Below are positions 1 to 13,072 of a stretch of DNA of 64,000 nucleotides, piece after piece. A program made the position numbers and the translations under genes. The notes under the pieces are model-generated. The model did no database searches. It saw only the letters and a list, made by a program, of their open reading frames with translations, and was not told where the DNA came from. Positions within the stretch are counted from its first letter, which is position 1, and each line of letters starts with the position of its first letter. Source of the stretch: Sitta carolinensis (Eukaryota > Chordata > Aves > Passeriformes > Sittidae); NCBI GenBank assembly GCA_032173965.1, contig CM063288.1, positions 24,274,001 to 24,338,000 of the forward strand, in the 5' to 3' direction.

Positions 1-3000
1 ACAGAGAATGGAAAGCTCGTGATAGCAGGTAAAGAGTCCAACAAATTATAAACGTGTCATCTTCATGGAGGGCCTATTTTCTTGCTATTATAATCTGAAT
101 TTCATAAATTTAGATTTTAGCATCTGTACACTAGTACAGAAGATACCAAATACTGACAATTTAAAAAGTAAACATTGTAGTTTGAAAAACATGTGCATAA
201 AAGAGCTGCATGATATTGCATAAAATTTCTAATTTGGATGTTAAAAATTACTAAGGAAGGAAACCAAACATTGACATACTTATCGAGTTTAACTGGCAAC
301 TCCCAGAAATTCTGATTGTGAGTGACCAGTCCAAATCCAGGCCACAAGTGATTGAACATGACAGTTGAAAGATAACCCAGACTGTAAGCACATTTTTATT
401 GCTGTCAGCATTTGGCACCAGCTCATTTTTCTAAATCCAGAGAAAAGTTGTCCCTGAAGTACAATTTGGCCTGTGAAATGGGATGGAAGGGAACACCTTC
501 AGACCTGAACTGAGATGCAGAATCATGGAATGATTAATTTCCATTTTTGTCATTTATACTTTCAGATATAATATTTTAAAAAAAAATCAAGAACTCTAAC
601 ATTTGAGCAATTTCTAAATAGTTAAACTATTTTCCCCAAACTTTAGAGTCCTGCTTGGTTTGGATTCCCAATCTTGTGAAATTTGTACAGGTAGTCTTTT
701 TCTACAGACTTCAATGTAGCTCTTTCAAAGAAGAGGTTGGGCTAAAGCCATTGAGAATTATGTATATGGAACTTGATGCAAGTTATGTTTCTATCTAGAG
801 ACATTATTTAAAGCATCTGTCACTCATGATATAACCTACCTACATAAAGCTTTTTTCTTAAGAAAGAGATTTATGTGCCATATTCGCCTCCAAATGGCAC
901 AGCTACAGCATTTTTCCTTAGCTTCATAAAAAACCCAAGGAAATCCAAAGATAAAATATTTCACATACTGTTCAGATGCATCAGTGAGTTTAAAAAAGCA
1001 AAGCTGAATTATGAGCACACATAAAACTGTAATATTAATGTAGCTCACACTGGTGAGATTTTTTAATCAAAAAGCTAGTAAGAAGAGAGTATTTTTCTCA
1101 CTGAATGTTGTTTTAGGACTATTCTAGCCAGAATTCAGGTGTGTCTTGGTGTAACTGAATGGCTGACCATTTTATTCTCATATTAGAAAGCTCAGAATTT
1201 TATACATGCAAAATCCACTACTTTTTGCTCAAAAAGCTCAATATCCAAACTTAAAATTGTTCAAATACATTACCTAGCCAACTTAAACTGGCAAATGAAG
1301 ATTAAGAGTTTAATCGAAACAACTCTGATGGATTGTTCTTGACTTATGTCATGATGGTCTCCAATTTCTTGAGATGATCTCTAGTTTGTCTGTTTAAGGA
1401 TACCTAAACCAGAGCCAAACTCTAGCGGGGGACTAACTGATGGATGGAGCTTTGAAATGAAGTATCTCTGCACCAAGATACACTTGGTAACATACCAGAT
1501 AAAAGTTATGCCCTTTGCATTTAAACTGGTCTGGGCCCACAGGACCACCACCAAGACAGGCTGGTGGGAGTGACTGCGACTGAGAAGCCTCAAATACAAA
1601 ATCCTCTATGATGATGTCACAAGTGTCATTAAGACCCCTCTCTGCTTTCTTAGTATTAAGTCTCTCACCTGCTGGATGTCTGACTTTGTGTTCTGACTTG
1701 CTTTGCTCCACTCAGCTTTAATCCACTGCCAGAAAGATGAAAAATACTGGGTTCTTTTGGCATGTCAGCCACTTGTGCAATATGCTAAATGTGCTGGAAA
1801 AATTACAGATTTCTGCATTCTATAACACCTAATAATTGTACTCTATATTACATAGTACCTTTATATTGCCTATAATACTTGGAATTCTCTATAATTTCTG
1901 CTGCTCTATATCACTCTGATTAAACAGAATCATCTAGCAGTCTAAATGAGGCTGAGATTGGGACAGTGACCAAATAACTAGAATTCATGCATGGCACTGC
2001 TAAATTAATCCTACCAGTGTAAGAGAAATGGAGCTGGCATGATGTCTGACCCCCACTGCTGCACAGGAAGAATTGTAAAAAGACTGTGGCAGTCTGTGCC
2101 TCCAGCCAGCTACAAAGTGCTGGGACTGTCTGAGGGCAGTGGGTCAGGCTGCTGCCCCTCACCTGCACTGAGCTCCTGGGAAGAGCAAGCTCCCCCTTCC
2201 TATGGGCACATTACCATGGCCAGCCAGAGATGGAAATGGAGGATGTTGCATGAACCAGGTAACCTGGAATTTGCAACTGCCTCAATATTCAATAAGAATA
2301 AATAGATTAATAAGATATAAAAGATTAAACAACTATTAATCTCAGCCCTCAGAATTTTTTTTTGTTTGTTTGTTTAATTTTGGGGTGTGTCAGTAAGGCA
2401 CTGAAGAGCTCAGGGATTGTCACAGCTATTCAGAAAAGGCAGGCAGGAGTACATTGTGCAGTGCAGTAAACTCAGGGTATGTGGTGTTGTCTCTGTTTTA
2501 ACTTGGCAAAAGTGCCAGGAGCCAGACCTGTTTATGTATTTTTCAGCTGTTGGGTTTGTATTCTTTACAAGAATCCAAGTGTTATTCATCAAAATCTGTG
2601 TGATTTCCTCTATAAAAGAAATGGCTTCTCCTAATTGGTCTGTTAGGGGTGACTCGAGTTTATCCCTCTCTTCTGCATTTCTGTGCCATTTCTGAAATCC
2701 TGTCTTAAAACACAGCCTTTTATGAGAAGGAACATTTGACACATAAACATGATAGAAGTGATGTCTTCCTTCCCTTGCATTCAGGCTGGACTATTGGGAA
2801 AATAACTGTAATACAATTTTTTGTTTGGAAAACTGGCAGGACTTGTAAGGCAATAGCCAAATTTCAGAATAGCTGAAAAATTCTTGTACTTGGTATTTTC
2901 GTATTTGCAGAAAATATGTTAACTACTGAAAGCAACTTTTCTTCTCTTCTTTTAATCAGATTATATTCTTTTTTCATTAAGTTACTAGGTTTTTTGTTTT

Positions 3001-6000
3001 GTTTTTCACTTAGAGGTGTCAGAAAATTTAATTGATTTTTAAAATATTTTTATTGTTTGCTGGAGTGAATGGGAGCACTGAATCCCTATCAGTCCAATGA
3101 AAGGCTACTATGTCCATGAAACACTAAAACTGTCACAAGACTCAATCTCTAGCCCCCACCTGTAGGACTCTGTGGTGTCCCCAAAGTACCACAGAGGCCC
3201 TGGAGGTTCAGTATTATCCACTACCACACTGCTTTCCACCAGCCCTGTTTTTTACTGCCTATGTGTGCAGCAACACTTTCAGGACATGGTCCAAGAGGTG
3301 AGGAAGCTTTGCTACATTTTGGAACTTTCTCTTCTGTGTATCAGTCCATCAACTTTCCTTTCCTCACCTTTCTGTAGTGGACAAAAGAGCATTTGACTGC
3401 TATGACCAGCACAGTACCCGGCTTATAAATTACCTTCCTGTTTACAGCAACTGCATCCCTTGAGCATGTCTTGATTTAACAGGATTGGAGAGGGAAAACG
3501 CAAAAGCCCTGTGCAAGCAGGACATCCCAAACCAGCCAATGGCAGTGACTGTAAACCCAGTAAAACAAATATATCTGCTCAATCACTCTGCTATTTCCAT
3601 TGGCTGTGTTGAAAATAAGCTACATTTCTTTACCCTTACAGAAAGACATGATAACATGAAAGTTTTAAACAATTAGAAAACTAGTGAATTGGAGAGGAAA
3701 GCTGTTAATCTTTACTAAGAATTAAATTATTTGAGGACTCTGTAATGAAGAATGCTGCTGGATGTTAGGGAATCTCTGTGTATGCTATGACAAACTCTGA
3801 TTTCTAGGTTTGTCTGCCTTTTTTACTGTGAAACAGAATTCCAGAAAAGAAGTGAAAAAGGACCAAAACCAGGACAACATGGAAAGAAAATGTACCTTTC
3901 TAGAAGACATGTTCTCACATCAGCCGTTTAAAGAGAAAATGAAAAGACCAGGACAGAGAATTAGAATTTTGCAGAGAAGGAAAGGACTGATCCTGGTTCC
4001 TCTGCAGCTACCAAGAGAGTTTAAAGAGATGTCCAAAAGTTCCCAAACAACCATGATTCTCCTCAACCAACCTGCCATTTTCCAAACCAAGAAAATATTG
4101 CAGTAACCCATAGAGTTATTTAGATACTGATTCCTTCCACTTTCAACTCGTCACACAAATGTCATCACAGTTATAGGAGTATATAAAATCACTACAAACC
4201 ATGTAATCCAGTGGCACTTAGTGTTATAGCATTATGTCATATAGAAAAAGTAGCAAAGACTAAATTTGCTAATTAAATAAAAACTTTACACTTTTTTTTT
4301 TTTTTTCCCCAGGATTTGGTTAAAACTAATTTGTGAGTTTATGGTTTCCTAGGGTTGCTACCTCCACCTTTTACTTCTATTTTGCTGTAAGCACAGGGGC
4401 GTGAATGCTGGAACTTTTGGGACAGGGAACGGAAGGGACATGTTGCTGTGATCCTACAGAGGATAAAGGTGATTAGTTCTCTGATGTGTACTCTAGGGAG
4501 ATATAAAACAGGTTCCATTATAAGGTCAGTTACCATTCCTTAGTCTGTTGTTTACCAGGTATTGCGAATACCAAACATTTCTTCCTACTCTTAGCTCAAC
4601 CTACTCCTTGCACTTACTCAGACCATGCTGAAAAATTCTCCTTTTCCCACTTAACACATTTCTGAATTAGCTCAAAAACTGCTTATGACCTAAGCATTTT
4701 AGCACTGCAATTAAAATCACTGTCACTGATAGTAGATGGGGCTCCTTTAGCCTCCTGAATTGATTATTTTCCAACAGATTAAAACCGTCCATTAGGGTAG
4801 ATTTCATGTGCCAAACTGTCAGTCAGTTTCTGTGACTGTCACACACATCCTCCCACGGCCCGCCCTTCCTAGCGGCTGCTAAGTCACATTAACATGCTAT
4901 CAGATCATCACTCTCAGATTTTCACATTTCAGCAGCTGCTACTCTCTTCTTGTTAGTGAGTCTGCAGAGAAAATCTTTCAGACAAAATGGAACTGAAGCC
5001 TGTGGTTATTGTGACTGGAAGTGTGCAGAACTGAAAGTGCCCGAGGGGAGCCTGCAGGTACCATGCACAGGTCTTTCAGAAGAGACATTTGTTATTCAAA
5101 ATTGCTGCCCGTGGGGGAAAAAAAAGCTGATCTCTACTCCAAAGATGCAATAGTTATTATTTTGTCACATTTTTACCATCAAAATTAAGCAGAAGCTAGT
5201 GTGAAAGACTCCTTCAGCCCCACCCTAATGAGGTCAGTCATCCCAGGCATACACTTCGGAGTCATGCAGCCCAGTGCACTGCCAAAAGTGTTGAGGACAG
5301 ACAACATTTGTCACTGATGTCTTTCCATACAGATAATGCAAACTTGGGTCAGATCCTGTAACAATTAATCCTTTAGAAGAGTTACATAAGCATAAGATGA
5401 AAATTTTAAGTTTGTAATACAACCGCTGTTGTATTATCCTGAAGATGGGTCCATTTGATTGGCAGCTGGACCTTTGGTGTGCAGTGTTGCATAACTTTGT
5501 GTTGCTATATGACCTCATGTGAATATCCTGAGCTGCCTGTGCCTCTTCCTGTTCATTATGAACAGAAAATACTGGTAAGTTTTTTATCCCTGTAACTATA
5601 TTTACAATGATATCTACTGAAGAGATTAAAGCATGTAAAACAGCAAGCATAATTACTAGTCCATACCCTTACCTTCTGTTAAGTGTACCTGAGCTTGCCA
5701 AGCATGGGCCAACTTTATTAGTAAATAAGTAAATCTTTGGAACATTTTTATAGAACAAACTAAGTAGGAATAAAGGAATAAACATAGCATTTTTAAAATA
5801 TTAAATAATTGTATTACAATTATGTTCTAAGAAGTGCAACATAAGGATCTTACATGATAATTAAATCTTTCTCAACAAGTTTTGTGTTTCTTACAGCTTC
5901 CTTAAGTCAATAACTTTCAGACCTTAAAATCCACTTAGAACACATATCCTCTAATGACAGAACCTCTCAGATACATCTGAACATATTGACTGTCCATTTG

Positions 6001-7930
6001 CTACAATACAATAATTGCAAACAGCAGCAGCCATCAACAATATGTGTTGAAAAAAGCACAGGATGGAATAGTATCTTCGTCACTGTGTTGAGTTCAACAG
6101 AGACAGATTATCTGGCGATTAGGGCTTGGAATATTAATTAAACATCAAGGCTTTCAAATTAGAATCCCAGATGTTTGATCATTATGGTAATTCCCTGTTA
6201 ACAGCATTCCCTGAAAGGCCTGAGAAACATTCCTCTAATTCTCCAGTGGTGAAAGGTTGAAGACCCTTAGGCTATAGAGCACTGAGCTCCAGTGCATCAA
6301 TTACACAAGACTCGGCCTTTTTAGCAAAGTGGAGCCATCCTATTTACAGAGTCTTCTGTTAAGGAGGCTTTCAAACAGCTGCCTAGGTAGATAAACACTC
6401 TTCTTACTAACACAGACCTTTCCAAAAACAAAACACACTGTTCCTTGCATAAGCTGCTTGCTCTGAATCAAGTCTCAACGGCATCTTTTCAGGGAGAGGT
6501 AGTGCCAGCGTCTCCAGGAAAGCTTCTCTGCCAACAACACTGTCAGTGAGAATTAGCCTTTTCCTCTGGACTGCCTGGCAGAGGAGTCAGACCATCTTCT
6601 CTGGCTCTTGCTAAGAAAGCCCTTGGTCCAGCTGAACTGCCTTCCACCAGTGCTACATGCATAACCTTATCCAGAAAAGCTGGCATGAATTCAGGTCATC
6701 CTCAGGAAATTATGTGGAATGTTGCTAGTTTCCTTCCTGTATTCCTTGTGCATGTCTGTAGTACTACAATTTATAGAGACAACTTCTGAGCCTGTGAACT
6801 AAACTGGGAACAATATCTGGTGTTTGCAGAGCCCATTGACAAGAATGCAGATGGCTCCCTTAACAGCACAAGCTCTGTTTGTCATAGTCAGCTCAGGAAG
6901 TGTGTGTGAAGATCTACACTGAGAGCCTGCCTGTTTACTACCACAACAATGTCCTCATACATGTGACCTCCTCAGTGCATTCAGCAATTTGTGACTTGTC
7001 ATAAATTATCCAGCCAGGAACAGTGACAGCACTTATTTCACCTGGCAGTGATTTACCTCTGAAATTTCTTCTCTCAGTACATGCTCCTACTAACACAAGA
7101 ATAAAACACAACTTCATACATATGCCCAAAGCAGGCTAAAGATTTTTCATCGAGCATGGAGTCAGAGAAGGTAACATGAGAACTACACAGGATGGAACTA
7201 ATCATCTGAAATTCAAAGGCTCGTGTTCCTCACTTACAAGCTTAGTCAAACATGGTTAACCTGCAAAGACTTTCAAGTAGAAGGGGGAAGTACTGCAATA
7301 TTTTTTATTCTTTACTAGATGTTCATTTTGCACAGCCTGATTAAGGATTTTCAGCTTTTGCAGGGTACAGCTTCAGAGCAGGTATACTGGACTCCCTTTT
7401 CCACTAAATGACAAGGATTACGTGCTACCTCAAAGTGCTCAATAGCAGGCTCTTGTTACTTAACAAAAAACTCTTCTACAGCATTCCTTAGGGCCATGTA
7501 TGGACTATGGATGCAGATCTTCCATTCCAAATAAATAGAAAATATAATTCCACAAAACCTATATAATCCACCCCACAACTGTTAATTTAAAAAAAAAAAA
7601 TCCAAAATAAACTTTACTATCTGTTTACTAACATAATATAAATGTGTACTCAAAAGTATTTGCATTTTTACAAGGTTTCCTCTACAGGCTAATCAGGCAC
7701 CCTGAAGGTCTCTATGCCATGTTCCAGTCAACTGCAGATATTGCTGCAAGTAGCCTCTTTGTGGCAGCAGATTTCTATAAATGTTTTCCTCACAGAGTGG
7801 TTCAAAAAACAGATTCAGCCACAATCACACAGAGACAATACTGTTCATCAAGCTCTGGCCCCAACACCGGCTACTTTCACTTACCCATTAGCTTCCCTAA
7901 TGTCTGTTTTACTGCAATTCCATAATTCTG

Positions 7931-7960
7931 TTCAAGAAGTACTTCTTCAAGAAGTACATG
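7931..7960. repeat. 15-bp tandem duplication
   Basis: TTCAAGAAGTAC occurs at 7931-7942 and again at 7946-7957, giving a two-copy repeat with 15-bp period. GAAGTACTTC inside it is also palindromic. Confidence 0.7.
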
Positions 7961-8651
7961 CTTCATTACCCAAGTTGATGGAAGAAAAGGAGGTTAGGAC
8001 AGCCACAATCTCAACAAAATTCATGGAGCCTTGAACATTAACATCTCTGTCAGAGAACAAGACATGCCCGGAGTCTCCTGGATTTTGCTGGGCTTCACAT
8101 TGACATTGACTGCAACCTTATACAAAATAATTTTTCAATCTCTTGCTGCAAGTAGCTTTGTGTTTTCAATGCCTGTCAACAGTCCAGTAAAACTGGGCTA
8201 AATATATCAGTAATTTATAGAGCACAACAAAGCCCTGGGAATGAAGGGGAAACAAGGGCCCTTTGATAGCACTGTAGTCCTCCAGAACAACATACCAGAA
8301 TCAAACTGGTTAGTTCTACGCAACTGGAAATGGCAAACTTCCTGGCAACGAGTTCTCCACTACGCCACATTGAAGGACCTTTCCTGTCACCAGCTCAGCT
8401 GCTTGATTTCTGCAGGCTGTAGCTAAGTGGCCTTGGGCCCTCTGATGGTCTTCTATTATTACTGACCACTGCAAATTAGCAGTTTTTTCCTTTTGACCAG
8501 CCATTATTAGTTAGGCAACATCAAAGGAAATAATTGGTTATATAAAGCTTCTCATGAAGAAGGGACAATATTAATGGAATCCTCTCCTCAGATGCCACTT
8601 CCACCTGACTCTTTCAAACCTTTGTCACAAAAGGTGCATGGAAGCTTATTC

Positions 8652-8678
8652 TTAATATTCTCCTAATGAGAATATTAA
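8652..8678. repeat. Perfect inverted repeat, 11-bp arms
   Basis: TTAATATTCTC at 8652-8662 is exactly complementary to GAGAATATTAA at 8668-8678, with a 5-nt loop. The arms are AT-rich, so it may be chance, but the match is perfect. Confidence 0.7.
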
Positions 8679-9080
8679 TTTGCAACTTAGCACTAAATTA
8701 GATTTTATCACTGTTGAGCATTGTTTTTTCTGTCTTGTCTGACACCTCTTTGGGAAAAAAGATGTTGATTTGGATGATGGGATGAAAAACAAAGCTGGCA
8801 CTGGGTTCCAGGGTATCATTCCCAGCTGTCAGCGTCAGGTCATGTATAGGAAGACCAGTCTCAGCTGTGAAATGCTACGCTGAAATATTCCAGGTACTTA
8901 CTAGGAAATAACACAGAGGGTGGACAAAATATTCCCAAATGGCATTCACTTAACCTGGATCAAAGCTATAAGCAACAATTATCACTCAGGCGATTGAAAA
9001 ACATTTCACTCAGATTATCTGTAATTTCAGATAATTTTCAGGTATGGCTTCTGCACTGAGATGCTCAATGCAGGTTTGGC

Positions 9081-9086
9081 TTTATT
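9081..9086 (-). terminator. Candidate poly(A) signal for PDE1A
   Basis: TTTATT on the plus strand (AATAAA on the minus strand) lies about 540 nt downstream of the exon 12w stop. It is the first canonical hexamer after the stop that I noticed. A further one is at 7304-7309. AATAAA is common by chance in sequence this AT-rich, so this is only a candidate end of the 3' UTR. Confidence 0.3.
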
Positions 9087-9628
9087 AACTATGTACTGGC
9101 AAATGAAGAGTCACTTTTGGCTTGCTTGGGCCTAATGCATGCAGTGATTACCCAAATCTTTAGATCCACTGTGTCATTTAAATAATTGCCTACAGCATAG
9201 TCCCAAGAAGCCTGCAATACTGAATTTTTTTCCATACAGTGGGGAACAAATAGCATTTCTGATAGAAAAGTACAACTTTTATGTTTCTGAAGAAATGTGG
9301 CACTACTTTGAATTGTTGATTTTGGCATTTAAAGCAGATGTCAGTATCAGTTACAATTAAAAGTGCAAGAAGGCACATTTCTAAACCAGACCTCTAAAGA
9401 CAAGCAGCGCAGAGCCTTATTGCGTAGGCTATATGATTTACTCCCATCCCCTAACCACTACACCCCTTTAGACCTCCTGGGAGAGCAAAACAGGAACTTC
9501 TAAAACAAACATTAAGACATAATATATACGAGTACAAGACAATTATGTATTTTTACATATAAGTTGATAGAAATTAAAAAATGAAAGTAGGTGAGACCTT
9601 AGGAAGTAACCTATAAAAACATTCCACC

Positions 9629-9827
9629 TTAACGCATCATACCTTCTGCTGCTAATTCTTTCCATCTTTCTTTGTTTGCTTGAATGATTTTCATCAAGTT
9701 GTCCTTGAAGCCCCTTAGGTCTACAGTTGCTAGGGAATTTTCTGCGTGAGTCCCTCCATCACCTGTACTTTTAAACCCAGGTCGTCTTTGTGTTTCAGCA
9801 TTGCTTACTGCTCCCAAATTATTTTGG
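9629..9827 (-). CDS. PDE1A: PDE1A exon 12w: C-terminal tail and stop
   Basis: This exon encodes QNNLGAVSNAETQRRPGFKS, TGDGGTHAENSLATVDLRGF and KDNLMKIIQANKERWKELAA, then EGMMR and a TAA stop at 9629-9631. The LATVDLRGFKDNL and NKERWKELAA strings match the conserved PDE1 C-terminal helix. The acceptor is CTTGTCCAG, and the first C joins the AG of exon 11w to make Ser. A donor-like GAAG|GTATGATG lies inside the last codons (exon would then end at about 9645). That is the point where mammalian transcripts splice to alternative C-terminal exons, so the EGMMR ending may be only one isoform. I found no downstream alternative tail exon by eye. Confidence 0.88.
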
Positions 9828-11579
9828 CTGGACAAGGGAGAAAACCCCCAAATTATAAACACAGTCAGGCAATTTTAATAATACACAAACAGTTCATGAC
9901 AATCAAGTTTCCTAGGAACTAACTTGAAAAAATAGTTTTTACCAGAGTGTGCCTAAGATACAAGATGTCTTGCTGACCATTTTCCAGGGAATTCTTGAAA
10001 AAATGCAACAGCTGAAAATACATTACTTGTAATCCAATTCTTAAAAGAGTGTTTACTCAGCCATTTTGGAGCAGCTTCTTAGCTGTGTTTTTGAATGGTG
10101 AATGGCATCTTTGGGTCTCACAGGAAAGAGATCTGACAGTTATTTTTTGACCCATTAAAAAAAGGAAGACATGACGTATGTGACAGGCAAGTTTTACTTG
10201 AGCTGAAAATTCTCTTCAAGCTACAAACCTTCAAGTGTAGTCAAAGCAAGATTTAAGTGGCTTTAAAGTCCACTAGAGACTGCAGCTGTTTTGCACCTAC
10301 AGGTAAGTAGAAGAGAAGTTACCCATATGTGTATATGGTGGGAAAGGTGGGGGAAAAAGAATGAATGCTGGTTTTTAATTTGAATTAAAAAATAGGACCT
10401 ATTTCCAACCTTGTGCAGGTACTCGTGTCTTAATAGGTTTTGTTTTCTCAAATTTGCTGCATGGTTTATCTCACTGGTACCACAGGCAGATATTAATATG
10501 CATACAAAGGGGTTTCCATTAACCAGAAAATAATTGCAGTGAACATACCAACAAGAACTTCATAAGAAGAGTTAACTGTAATTTCCATGTGCTCCAGAGA
10601 TGCTGAATGGGATACAATGGAAAGAATAGACCATAATTCTAATGTTTTCCAAGCACCATCTCATGGTGTCCATGTAGTAGTGTGTGTGCAAGACACACTT
10701 CTCTAGCTCAGACTTCTCTGTATCATGCTCTCCACTCTCCTCATAAGTGTGGCACTTGATTCCACACAAGATCCCTTTATCCTCCCTCTCACATGAGGAA
10801 ATTTTGCTGGATCATAAGCTACTTTTCATTTGCCATTCATTCATGAACATCAACCAAAAATGAAGCCTGAAGCTGCTAATCATTTGCAGCTGCTAACGAT
10901 GCTAATCACTCATTTATGGAGTATGTAAACAAATTTATTATCAGTAATACCTTAGTTTAGCATTTATCCCCAAAACACTGAGAACATCATAAATACCTAC
11001 TTTTAGTAACTTCTATTTGCTTCCGGTAAGCCAAATATAGGAAAGAGGTAAGTTCATTCTTTTGTTACTGAAATCTAACTAATGCCCAGCAAATGAAAAA
11101 CTGCCTTACAGAGTTACCATTTAGTAACCTCAGTGAAAGCTCAAATTACAGTTTTAGGGTGAAATAAAAATATGATAACAGAGGCAGTATTTGTAAAGTC
11201 AGTAGCAGATTATTCAACAATGCTTTCAGCAAGGAGTCACTCAGATTTCACTGTCATAGCTACTTCGCCTTATAGATATAGGAATTTCAGTATCCTATTG
11301 CAAAGATTATTAATATGAAAAATTGTAGAAATAAATGTCATGGTTTTTAGGTGTTTATTCTGATCATTATTGGGGTTTTGCCTTTTTATATGTACAGCTG
11401 TTCAGTCAATGGGGTAAAATAGCATATTGCAAATACAATGCAGCCCCACAGGGTGGCAATACTGCACAGCTGTTTGTTACCTCCCCAGCTTCAAATAACC
11501 GAGATAACTCTGAGAATCACATTATTGTGATTATTATGTAAGCTTATGTTAGTTCAGTAACAAAGAAGTGTATTCCTAC
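9828..11579 (-). other. PDE1A intron between exons 11w and 12w
   Basis: 1752 bp of AT-rich intron. I see no repeat family, RNA gene or extra exon in it. Confidence 0.8.
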
Positions 11580-11700
11580 CTGGGGGTCCCAAATGCAGGA
11601 CTTTCAGATTTTGTTGCTTCCTCTATAAGAGGCATAACAATTTTCTCCATTGAATCAGTAAGAAGAGAAAATGTTGGTTCTACTATGAAATCAATGAAAC
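11580..11700 (-). CDS. PDE1A: PDE1A exon 11w: end of catalytic domain
   Basis: This 121-nt exon begins with GT (completing Gly) and encodes FIDFIVEPTFSLLTDSMEKI, then VMPLIEEATKSESPAFGTP and two bases of Ser. FIDFIVEPTFSLLTD is the last conserved catalytic-domain block, which contains the Phe that stacks on the substrate base in PDEs. The acceptor is CTTCTTTAG and the donor CCCCAG|GTAGGAA. After EEATK the sequence becomes variable, as in other vertebrates. The exon is in frame with both neighbours. Confidence 0.94.
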
Positions 11701-12990
11701 CTAAAGAAGAAAAAGGGAGAAAAACAGGTTTTACATTTCCACAAGTCTCAGATCTAAAAATTAATACTTGCTATTGGGCTGATTTTCTAACTGTAGACCC
11801 AATTCAATATACTAGACACCGTCAGTATAATCTTGAAGAAAAAAACACAGTTGAAACAAAAAACACCTGAAGCTGCATGGATATAAGCAGATACTAATAA
11901 TTACAGCTTTTCATTCTTTTTTCTTGTAAATTTTATGCACTGCAGAACACACCTGCCATTTGAAATGAGTATTATTGATTGAGTAGAAGGGAAGCTACTG
12001 TTGAGCCAAAGTGCTACAAGTCATGCTGTCTCTTTTACCATTCGGAGCTTCTTGCCAAGGAGTTAATATTTCAAATTGCTGTTTATTATTCTGTGGAGGT
12101 AAAGTGTTATTTCACAGTGCGTGGGAGGGTTCTGTCAAATCAGTGAAGAGAACAAGTAATATCCTTAGGAGACAGCATTCATCCCACAGTTCTGAGATGT
12201 CAGCTCTGAACAATGTCTTTTACATTCTAAAGTGCTCATCACGGTATGGAATGACATAGTGAGAGAATGAAACATTATTCTCTACTGAGCGCTTAACAGA
12301 AAAAAATATGTTAAAACATGAGCTAGCAGTGGATTTTCATATGTCTTCATGCTCTAACCATGCAACACAGCGTGAAGGTGAGCAACAGGGATTCAGTCTA
12401 GGATCCAGCTTCTCTCCTGCAGTAGATATGATGCTTAAGCATATTGACTTCAAACTCTCAGTGAAACAGAATAAAGGATATGTAAAGGGACAGAATGCAG
12501 TGGTCCTTGACAACCCAGGGAGGCTTGACCCTCCGTAGTTTGACCCTGAGACATTGACAGGCTTTCTTGCAGTCCAGAGAGCTGATTCATTAATTAGCTT
12601 TAAGTTGAGATGCATGTACAAACTGGTACTTTCAGATTATAATAGAGACAGACCTGTTGAGTTCTTGAGCAAGAGATAAGCAGTTTGAGGACATGATCTG
12701 CCAGATCTAAAAAATGTGTACAGTAGAAGCTGGGCTCATGTCCAGTACCTTGGTTAATCCCTCTCCTACCCCTCCCTCACATATGGTGAAATTACATCAT
12801 TTTATTTTGAGACCAGCACCATTCCACTGCAAAAGCACACGAGTTTGGTGAACAGATAGGTGCAAAGAAATACCTTCCATATGATGGAATTTTGAACATT
12901 TAAAATTCAAAATGGGTAAATGAAATGTCCTCATGAATTTACATGCTCCTACACAGACAAAAAAAAAGGAAAAACACAGTTTGTCATTAC
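11701..12990 (-). other. PDE1A intron between exons 10w and 11w
   Basis: 1290 bp of intron without a recognisable repeat or exon. Open frames seen on both strands here (for example 12308-12538) show no family resemblance. Confidence 0.8.
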
Positions 12991-13072
12991 CTATTTGAGA
13001 CTGAGCTACCAAAGTGGACTTGCGATCACAAAGTGGGGAAAATTGAAGACCTAAAGCAGCCTCCTTGTCTCC
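12991..13072 (-). CDS. PDE1A: PDE1A exon 10w: purine-selective glutamine exon, with unusual substitutions
   Basis: This 82-nt exon encodes GDKEAALGLQFSPLCDRKS, then TLVAQSQI and one base of Gly. It holds the Gln that hydrogen-bonds the purine ring of cAMP or cGMP (in QSQI) and the FSPLCDR motif. In all PDE1 paralogues I recall, the motif reads GDKEAELGLPFSPLCDR or GDREAELGLPFSPLCDR. Here Glu is Ala and Pro is Gln. The exon is otherwise intact, with acceptor TGTTTACAG and donor ATAG|GTAATG. The changes may be lineage-specific tuning, relaxed constraint or a sequence error; they do not touch the invariant Gln. Confidence 0.93.

Larger units (their letters stand above)
1..9628. other. 3' flank / possible 3' UTR of PDE1A, no gene recognised
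   Basis: About 9.6 kb of AT-rich, non-repetitive DNA downstream of the PDE1A stop. The first several hundred bases next to 9628 are likely 3' UTR. I saw no exon with recognisable protein similarity on either strand. In mammals PPP1R1C is the convergent neighbour on this side, but I could not identify its exons here. A 138-residue open frame at 5234-5650 (minus) has no family resemblance and no splice context. Small items are an 11-bp hairpin at 8652-8678, a 15-bp tandem duplication at 7931-7960 and short T or A runs near 4290 and 7590. Confidence 0.6.

Noticed and set aside
5234..5650. 138-residue minus-strand open frame downstream of PDE1A
   Set aside because: No similarity to PDE1A tails or to the expected neighbour PPP1R1C, no splice context, and ordinary base composition.
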